This document shows positions 16,251-21,678 of a stretch of 21,678 bases of DNA, one piece after another. The notes beneath the pieces are model-generated. The model ran no database searches. It worked only from the letters and a program-made list of their open reading frames with translations, and had not been told where the DNA came from. Position numbers and translations under genes: made by a program. The stretch covers positions 1,043,107 to 1,064,784 of the forward strand of contig BFEA01000299.1 of assembly GCA_003427395.1 (NCBI GenBank), in the 5' to 3' direction. Source of the DNA: Chara braunii. Its lineage: Eukaryota > Streptophyta > Charophyceae > Charales > Characeae. The first letter of the stretch is position 1; every line of letters starts with the position of its first letter.

Positions 16251-17440
16251 ACAAGGGTCATTCTTTGGAATTGGAACTGGGGTCCCCTTGCATGGCTGCT
16301 TGAGATGCATGAAATTGGAAGAACTGAGCCTCTGAAAAGATATTGGAAAGTGCGGAGCTTTGGGAAAGACATTGGAAGAGTTGAGCCTTGGAAACGACAT
16401 TGGAAGAGATATTGGACTTAGCCTGGGAAGAGATATTGCATTGAGCATTGGACTGAGATTGAGCATGGGAATGAGACTGAGCATTGAAATTGGATTGAGT
16501 ATTGGAAATTGCATTGCATAGACAGGGGACCCTAGGCAACTGGAAATGGACTTGGAAAGAGTTTTGGAATGGAATTTTTCCTTTCTTCTAGTCTTTGGCC
16601 TCAACAAGAGAGGGATACCGGTGCATGCGCCGCAACCCCGAAGACCTCTATCCCTTTGAGGGAAAAGTCTCAGCGCGACCTGTTCCTCTTCAAGTGGGTG
16701 AGGGTTAAAGGACTAAGGCACCTACCACTTGGATCGGTGCGGGACGTCCGGAACCACCTCCGACAATGAGCTCTAGTCGGGGAGTTCCAACTGCGCCTCC
16801 TGTTCAATGCCTAAACGTCAAAGGGCGAGAAAGCCAAATGGGCAGGAAAGTCATTCTCATCTAGTCTATTTGGCTACTCTCCAACCACACGCCACGTCAT
16901 AGAGGGGTGGCATGGCCGTTTGGGTCGGACCACGGCTGCCCGCACTAAGTTGGGCAGCATTGTCCAAGGGGAGGGGCGGGGCGAGGTACCGGGTGGAGTC
17001 CGCCACCACCACGGGGCATTGACACCGCCCTGCCGAAACATTACAACCGTTTCGGGACTAATTGCGAGGTCTTCGTAACTACACTCGAGAACTGATCGAG
17101 AGCCCCAACTCTCTTGAAAGAAAGAGGTCGGAATCCAGAAAATCACCACTCGGGAGGAACGATTCGCGAGGAACACTCTTACGGCTAGACGAGACCCTGG
17201 CAGGCTTGGATTGGACCTACCTGACAGACGTGAGGAGGAACCTTGGTATCGGTGCTCGCCACGTAAGAGAACAAAGGTCGAACCGGGTAGAAGGATGAGT
17301 CATCGTTCGCTGGGGAGGAACTGATCACTCTTCCTTTTGTGAAGCGGACGGGCTTGTGTCCCTGAGTTGCGGTTGGCGGGCCGAAGGTCTGCGTACCTCC
17401 GAGTGAGAACCAGTCGCGCGATGGGGACATCTCGTTTTGA

Positions 17441-17450
17441 GTGGGGGGAA
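17441..17450 (+). other. polypurine-tract-like motif, copy 1
   Basis: GTGGGGGGAA preceded by GCGCGATGGGGACAT-like text is closely matched by the second motif at 18722-18735 (GTGGGGGGAA at 18724-18733). The flanks beyond about 45 bp do not match. It may be a duplicated or degenerate priming site, or the 3' end of another element. Confidence 0.4.
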
Positions 17451-17465
17451 GGTGCGCCATCTACC

Positions 17466-17471
17466 AATAAA
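17466..17471 (+). terminator. AATAAA, possible polyadenylation signal
   Basis: AATAAA lies 16 bases after the first polypurine-like motif and is followed by A-rich sequence. Other AATAAA hexamers occur at 20094 and 20307. Motif only. Confidence 0.2.
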
Positions 17472-17477
17472 TACGCA

Positions 17478-17790
17478 TGGAAAAAAACCTGTAATTGGTT
17501 TTGCATGGGCCTGAGAAAAGGGGTCTGGCAAGACGCCCAGAAAAAAAAAAAAAAAAACTTGTAATTGGTTTGCATGGGCCTGAGAAAAGGGGGGGCCTGA
17601 CAAGAGGCCGGGACAGAAGGGACTTGAGCAAGAGACATGGCATGAACTTGAGAAAAAGGGCCTGGTTGGACGACCAGGAAGGAAAGGGCTAGTATGATTG
17701 ATTCTGAATGAACTGGTAAGTGGAGGTAGGGCGGTGTGACTGGCCTGCATGAGCTTGAAAAGAAGAGTCTGGCAAGGCACCTGGGAAAGG
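17478..17790. repeat. four-copy degenerate repeat with hairpins and A-runs
   Basis: The unit GCATG(GG/AA/AG)C(C/T)TGA(G/A)AAAAG...CTGG...CCAGG-like occurs near 17503, 17572, 17640 and 17748. The first two also share an upstream A-run and GTAATTGGTT (17491 and 17561, a 70-bp step). The right half of several copies is self-complementary, for instance CCTGGT/ACCAGG in the third and GGCC/GGCC in the second. The A-run is 7 bases in the first copy and 17 in the second. Confidence 0.75.
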
Positions 17791-18721
17791 AATGTTCAAA
17801 GGAAAGAACTGAGCAGCGCACATGAAAATCAAGACAAGGGAAGAAGACAAGGATTGACAAAAGGGTGATATGCATGCGGAACTGGCAGGATCTCAGAGAA
17901 GCGGGGAAGAATGAACCAGGAAAGAATGTTTGTGGATTTGGCCATGCCTGAGCTTTGGGGGGAGGAAAATAATTGCTGGAAAGGTGTGGAAGTCCTAAGA
18001 GTAATGAATGAGACGAAACCAGGTTGATGCCTGCTCGAGAATGTTTTCTCGATGAAATGGGAAGATAGATTTGAGATTACGAATGCAGCCTTCAAAACAT
18101 TGTCAAGAGCGAGACATAACGTACAATGAAAGACTAGTGCAAGACATGTTTGTTGACGGACCTCCCCAAAGGGTAATGCTAGACAACTTGATGAGGAAAG
18201 AAAGAAAGAAAGAGACATCGAGCTGCTTAAAACCCTTGACGTGTTGCTAGCTCGCACCTGAAGGAAGCCATGGTGGATGATCCTTGTGACATTCGCCACC
18301 AAAATCTTCCTCTTACCTCGGTCTTTGGGGAGGGTGATGGGCGTGCCGTCCTCTCTTTTGTAGGACGATACCGGAGGTTGTTAGGACGCTCTTGGGTATT
18401 TGGGAGTTCCAGTGAGAAAGAGATACAGTTGTGAGACGGACGTTGATGCACAAAGAGTGTTACGCGCTCGTTACAAAGACATTATTGAGCTTGGGAACGT
18501 TACGCAATCCAAAGGAAACCCGAAACAAAACCTTGACCCCTCCATACCCTCCCCCGCCCCAAGGGGCGAAAACTTAAAAGAAGGATCCGAGAAAAGAGTG
18601 GGAAAGACAAAAAGAACCCTGGCAAGCTAACTACTCATCCCACCCCTCCTCTTCCCTCTCTGTTTATCACTCCAAAATTCCTACTGACCATAGATTGGTG
18701 CGCGATGAGGACATTGCGAAT

Positions 18722-18735
18722 GAGTGGGGGGAATA
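18722..18735 (+). promoter_or_regulatory. polypurine tract, plus-strand priming site
   Basis: GAGTGGGGGGAATA directly precedes TGTCGGGACTGG. A purine tract abutting TG is the expected junction between the internal region and the 3' LTR. It lies about 4.6 kb after the integrase stop. Confidence 0.55.
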
Positions 18736-19154
18736 TGTCGGGACTGGTGAGTCCTGAATGGTTTCCCGTCACTCGAGAGACGGTATATGACCAATTTGTG
18801 CACGGCAGAGAAAAACGGAGGCAGGAATGCTGGAAAGATCGGAAGCGTGGGCGCAGACAATAGGAAGCTAGAGGCTGCCCAGAGTCGTCAGGATCGCCAA
18901 ACTAGAAAGGGACTGCCTAGGCAGGAAGCGGCAAAGGACTGTGAGAGAATAGCAAGGGCGACTCTTTCCCCAAGGACAGAGAAGGGCCGCCGGGAAGTTG
19001 GTAGTAGCATAGGAGGTGCGCAACAAGGGAAGGAAGGAAGAAGGAAGGGACAGGGCGCAAGGCGCTGACATGACGTGGCGGTAAGAGGGCCAAGGAGGCC
19101 GCGAGCTGAATGAGAGCCGGCACCCGGAAACGGAACAGCGTGCGGGACGCAAGA

Positions 19155-19440
19155 GGAACGAGGAGCGGAGATTCCCGTAAGGCGGGAGGACGTCAGGAGC
19201 ACCAAGGAAAGATGTGGTACAGGAAGGGCAGGAGTGTCGGGGACCACGCGGGACAAAGGGACGACGTGGTGCCGGGAGGGCGAAGTACCGGGAACCGCGT
19301 GAGACCAAGGGAAAAGACGCAGGGCAGGCGGGCCGAAGTGCCAGGGACCGCGTGGGCCTAGATAAAATGGCGGCACCAGCGGAACCGCTAGCAGGACGGG
19401 TATCGANGGTATGAAGTGTCGGGAGCCGCNGACGGGGGCT
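19155..19440. repeat. about 52-bp degenerate minisatellite in putative U3
   Basis: GATGTGGTAC at 19211, GACGTGGTGC at 19263 and GACGCAGGGC at 19316 start three successive units (steps 52 and 53). Each is followed by GGG(C/A)..GAAGT/GAGTG, CGGGGACC/CGGGAACC/CAGGGACC and CGCG(G/T)G. Weaker copies lie on both sides. Confidence 0.75.
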
Positions 19441-20352
19441 GAAGGTCGGAGTCGTCGGCGGAATAATCGGCGACCAGCGCAAGGAGGAGGGCGCGCGAGA
19501 GCGAGTCGTCACCNGGGATGACGCCGGAAAAAGGGGAGGGGCTAGGAACAATACGAAAAAGAGGAGAAGTCGGGCGCTGACGGAAATTGTCGACAGAACG
19601 GAGGAGACAAGCGTGAGACGGGAAAGACGGAGGGCACCTNNGGCGACCCANGGGGACCCTGGATCAAGCGCAACAATGATAAAAATAAGATGTCATAGTG
19701 TGAGGTGGACGGGACCGTCCGGGCCAGGTGTCCGGATGAAAATACTAAGTACCGCCGCGGCAACGTCGGCAAGAGGTGCCGAGGGCAAAAACAAGGGGGA
19801 ATAGTGGTAATGAGGAGGCCGGCCAGCAGTCCGGGTTATTCCGGAACAGCCAGGCCAAGAAAAACGAAGTTCCGAGGGCTCCGCGTAGAGAAAAGGTTGG
19901 CCGGAGAAAATTGGAGCAAGGGGGGTCTCAAACTGGAAGTGGCGGCAGCAAAAGGGAGCCCCCTTCGGCCTTGGGGGTGCCACTACTACAGTCCGAGGTG
20001 TAACGGCCATATGCCGGCTGCAAAAACAGGCCTTGGGAAAGGTCTAACAGCTAGAAAGAGGAGGAATAGCTGTTGGACACTTGTCCCAATAGTAATAAAA
20101 GAGAAAGGAGAGAGAAAAGGAGAGGATGAGACAAAGGAGGAAGAAAGGGTGGAGAAAAATATGCCGCCAGGTTGGGACTGCAGCGGTAGGGACTGGCAGG
20201 TCTCAATGATGACCTCATCCCTCCTAGATCCTAGGAGGGCAGTCCGGATTGCAAAGATAAGGTCCTTAGGGCATTATCTCTGCAATATCTGAATTTAAGC
20301 AGCAAAAATAAAGAAAAATGCTAGTGTGAGTTGGCCGGCTCATTTTTGGGCC

Positions 20353-20391
20353 CTAGATCTGAAATCTGATCTTGCGGAGGTGGAGATCTAG
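20353..20391. repeat. 8-bp inverted repeat CTAGATCT/AGATCTAG
   Basis: Arms at 20353-20360 and 20384-20391 with a 23-base spacer, in AT-richer U3 sequence. Could be a cruciform or factor site; weak. Confidence 0.4.
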
Positions 20392-20961
20392 CCATTTTTT
20401 TGTGGGCTGACACAAAACGGCTAGCTCCGGAATGAGTTGGCAGCAAGATGGAGGGAAAACAAAGAGAGGAACAAGACAAAACTGCGTATTTGGCCCAAGG
20501 ATTGAGCCAGATACACCAAAAATTTAAAAATTGAAGTAAAAGGCTCAAATTTGGGTCAAGGGGAGCTTGGGGGTAGCTCGAAATGATGAGAACCATCTAT
20601 CCCAGCCAAATCCAGGGCTGAGATTGGAGTCACCACTTGGAAAAATGCAACAGCTTATCCAAAAGAGGCCTAGACCAGGAAAAAGACGAAAAATGGGCCT
20701 CTAGGCCCTCAAATTTCGGTAAAGGCTGCATTTTGGGAAGTGGTACCCCAAAAGGCAGCTCTTTTTGAAGTAAAGAGAGGCCGGGGTAGGCCAAGGGGTA
20801 GTCCGAGAGGGTACCAGCCACTCGGACTGCATGCACTTTACCAAAATGAGGCCCAGGTACCTCCAGATAGGCCAAAACCGGAAATTTGGCCTTGGGGGTA
20901 CCTCGCTCCACCTAGAGGCACTTGGGGAGGCCTAGGGGTTGGGCGGTGCACCAGTTCCAGC

Positions 20962-20970
20962 CTATATAAG
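20962..20970 (+). promoter_or_regulatory. TATA box of the putative LTR promoter
   Basis: CTATATAAG matches the eukaryotic TATA consensus and is the best such site in the window. Transcription would be expected to begin about 25-32 bases downstream, near 20990-20995, which would mark the U3/R border. Confidence 0.55.
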
Positions 20971-20991
20971 CTGAGAATGCAGACCGCCATT

Positions 20992-21031
20992 CTCATTTGA
21001 GCATGAGAGGAACCCATGCTGCCCAAATGAG
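20992..21031 (+). promoter_or_regulatory. stem-loop at predicted transcript 5' end
   Basis: CTCATTTG AGCATG at 20992-21005 pairs perfectly with CATGCT at 21015-21020 and CAAATGAG at 21024-21031. This gives 14 base pairs interrupted by one 3-nt bulge (GCC) and closed by a 9-nt loop. It begins 22-30 nt after the TATA box, at the expected +1. Confidence 0.7.
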
Positions 21032-21366
21032 TCCATGAGAGAGTCCTAGTGGAATAGAGCAAGGGAGGTGGAGCCGGAGCTAGCCCTGAGCCTGGCTATG
21101 GTGATAGGGCTGAGGGAGAAGGTCTAGAGGCTAGAGAGAAGCAAGGGAAGTGATCCGCCATAGCCCTCAGGCTGTGAGGTAGGAAAAGAGGCTGAAAGGG
21201 GTCCCCTTAGCCCTTCTAGAGGGAAGGACTCCTTAGCCTTAGAGGTAGGAGCTTGACATAACCTGGAAGGAGGTGTGAGAGAAGGGGGAGAGAACTGGAG
21301 AGGTGGGGAAGTCATACCCAAGGAGCTAGAACCAAGCCTGGAAGCCCATTGACTAGAGACCAGTGA

Positions 21367-21375
21367 GAGGTGAGT
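21367..21375 (+). promoter_or_regulatory. candidate 5' splice donor in LTR leader
   Basis: GAG|GTGAGT at 21367-21375 is a good donor match about 380 nt after the predicted RNA start. If a 5' LTR copy has it, it could be the leader donor used with the TGTGCAG acceptors. Confidence 0.3.
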
Positions 21376-21391
21376 GAAAGAGAAGGGAGTT

Positions 21392-21510
21392 TCTCCTTCT
21401 TCTTCTTCTTCTTCTTCTTCTTCATCTCCTTCTTCTTCTTCTTTCTCTCTCCTCTTCTTCTCTTTCTCCTTTTTCCTCTCCTTCCTTTCCCTCTCCTCCT
21501 CCCCCCCCCC
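21392..21510. repeat. CTT/TTC-rich microsatellite with C-run
   Basis: TTC triplet runs (about 21395-21448) grade into CT-rich sequence and a run of ten or more C near 21501-21511. Ser- or Phe-rich frames through it are not genes. Confidence 0.9.
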
Positions 21511-21536
21511 CTTCTTCATCTACTACCTCCTTCCAA

Positions 21537-21678
21537 ATCTTGTCTTTTTGCTGATTTGGATGCCTATGTGTGTTGCGCTTCATCCTAGGATACTTCGGTG
21601 ATCATGCCCCTAGTGTAGATGTCATCAATCTTGTGTTTTTGCTGATTTGGATGCCTATGTGTGTTGCGCTTCATCCTA
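21537..21678. repeat. 91-bp tandem repeat, cut by window end
   Basis: The 49-base block from CTTGT(C/G)TTTTTGCTG to CGCTTCATCCTA occurs at 21539-21587 and at 21630-21678 with a single mismatch. The second copy is truncated by the window, so the array may continue. Confidence 0.9.

Larger units (their letters stand above)
15159..18721. other. gene-free 3' region of the element, rich in degenerate repeats
   Basis: About 3.5 kb without a supported gene. Open frames here are low-complexity and change with the repeats. It contains a 240-bp-spaced imperfect duplication (15310-15620), a 38-39-bp tandem repeat (16141-16240), a long run of ATTGGAA/ATTGAGC-like units (16260-16520), a small 7-bp-arm hairpin (17033-17055), a first polypurine-like motif (17440-17450) and a four-copy hairpin-bearing repeat (17478-17790). 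Confidence 0.6.
3514..18735 (+). mobile_element. large Ty3/gypsy-type LTR retrotransposon, internal region (degenerate)
   Basis: The order gag, protease, RT, RNase H, integrase on one strand is that of Ty3/gypsy elements. The internal region is extended by four paralogous ORFs before gag and two ORFs after integrase. It is closed by a polypurine tract at 18722-18735. Extra ORFs before gag are known in Tat/Ogre-type elements, but the RT text here recalls a different branch. The left boundary is a guess, because no primer binding site or 5' LTR was recognised. At least five frame changes and five in-frame stops in gag-pol make this copy non-autonomous. A nested arrangement of two elements is possible. 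Confidence 0.55.
18736..21678 (+). mobile_element. putative 3' LTR, truncated by the window edge
   Basis: Starts with TGTCGGGAC after the polypurine tract and contains, in order, a purine-rich U3 with a 52-bp minisatellite, a TATA box at 20962, a strong hairpin at the expected RNA start, a CTT-rich tract and a 91-bp tandem repeat. The end is not reached, so the LTR would be longer than 2.9 kb. Open frames on both strands in the U3 are Arg/Gly-rich or Pro/Ser-rich shadows of purine bias. N calls occur at 19407, 19430, 19514, 19640-19641 and 19651. LTR status rests on the junction and promoter; no second copy is in the window to compare. Confidence 0.45.

Noticed and set aside
16188-16607. Minus-strand ORF rich in Ser, Leu, Asn and Pro
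   Set aside because: Encoded by degenerate ATTGGAA/ATTGAGC repeats.
18868-20292. Long ORFs on both strands in the putative U3 (227 aa minus, 195 aa plus)
   Set aside because: Strong purine bias and minisatellite make open frames on both strands; no domain seen, and several N calls.
21124-21601. Lys/Glu-rich and Phe/Ser-rich ORFs at the right end
   Set aside because: Translations of the CTT/TTC microsatellite.
1-21678. tRNA, rRNA or CRISPR features
   Set aside because: No cloverleaf, rRNA-like block or regularly spaced palindromic repeat-spacer pattern was seen; the 54-bp array has no unique spacers.

Overview
The window reads as repeat-rich nuclear DNA of a eukaryote. It has no bacterial gene layout, and it holds the decayed body of a Ty3/gypsy-type LTR retrotransposon together with minisatellites, CT/CTT microsatellites, splice-site-like signals and scattered single N calls. 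The Gag, RT and integrase wording (CCHC knuckle followed by a C-rich/K-rich tail, a PYIDD-NPVKG box in RT) resembles, from memory, a Ty3/gypsy branch common in basidiomycete fungi. C-to-T-like loss of Gln codons would also fit a CHG-methylating plant or streptophyte alga. The host cannot be settled from the sequence.

Layout. 1-420: a 54-bp minisatellite whose minus strand is open as an 18-residue repeat. 420-3513: no gene I can support; it holds a CT tract, a strong splice-donor-like site at 1073 and a small inverted repeat. 3514-7116: four head-to-tail plus-strand genes (called A, B, C, D here) that are paralogues of one another, about 250-270 residues each, and of no family I recognise. A, B and C are each broken by a different lesion; D is intact. 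7117-7581: leader with a polypyrimidine tract and a 3' splice-site-like TGTGCAG. 7582-14110: gag, linker, retropepsin, RT/RNase H and integrase, all on the plus strand. Gag is open; the rest is cut by five frame changes and several in-frame stops, three of them TAG. 14201-15158: two further ORFs after pol, a short Cys-rich one with a hydrophobic N-terminus and an acidic nuclear-looking protein with a SUMO-interacting-type motif. 15159-18735: non-coding, with several families of degenerate short repeats. A polypurine tract lies at 18722-18735 and is followed by TGTCGGGAC, the likely start of a 3' LTR. 18736-21678: putative LTR (U3 minisatellite, TATA box at 20962, a 14-bp stem hairpin at the expected transcript start, CTT tract, 91-bp tandem repeat) that runs off the window. 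No matching 5' LTR was recognised.

How it may work together: this looks like one very large element whose RNA would carry the four-paralogue cassette, gag-pol and two post-pol ORFs. The repeated TGTGCAG just upstream of B, D and gag suggests alternative splicing from a shared leader. The polymerase is dead in this copy, while D, gag and the last ORF are still open. The most unusual content is the pre-gag cassette of four paralogues and the acidic post-pol protein that shares an EVIDL motif with Gag.
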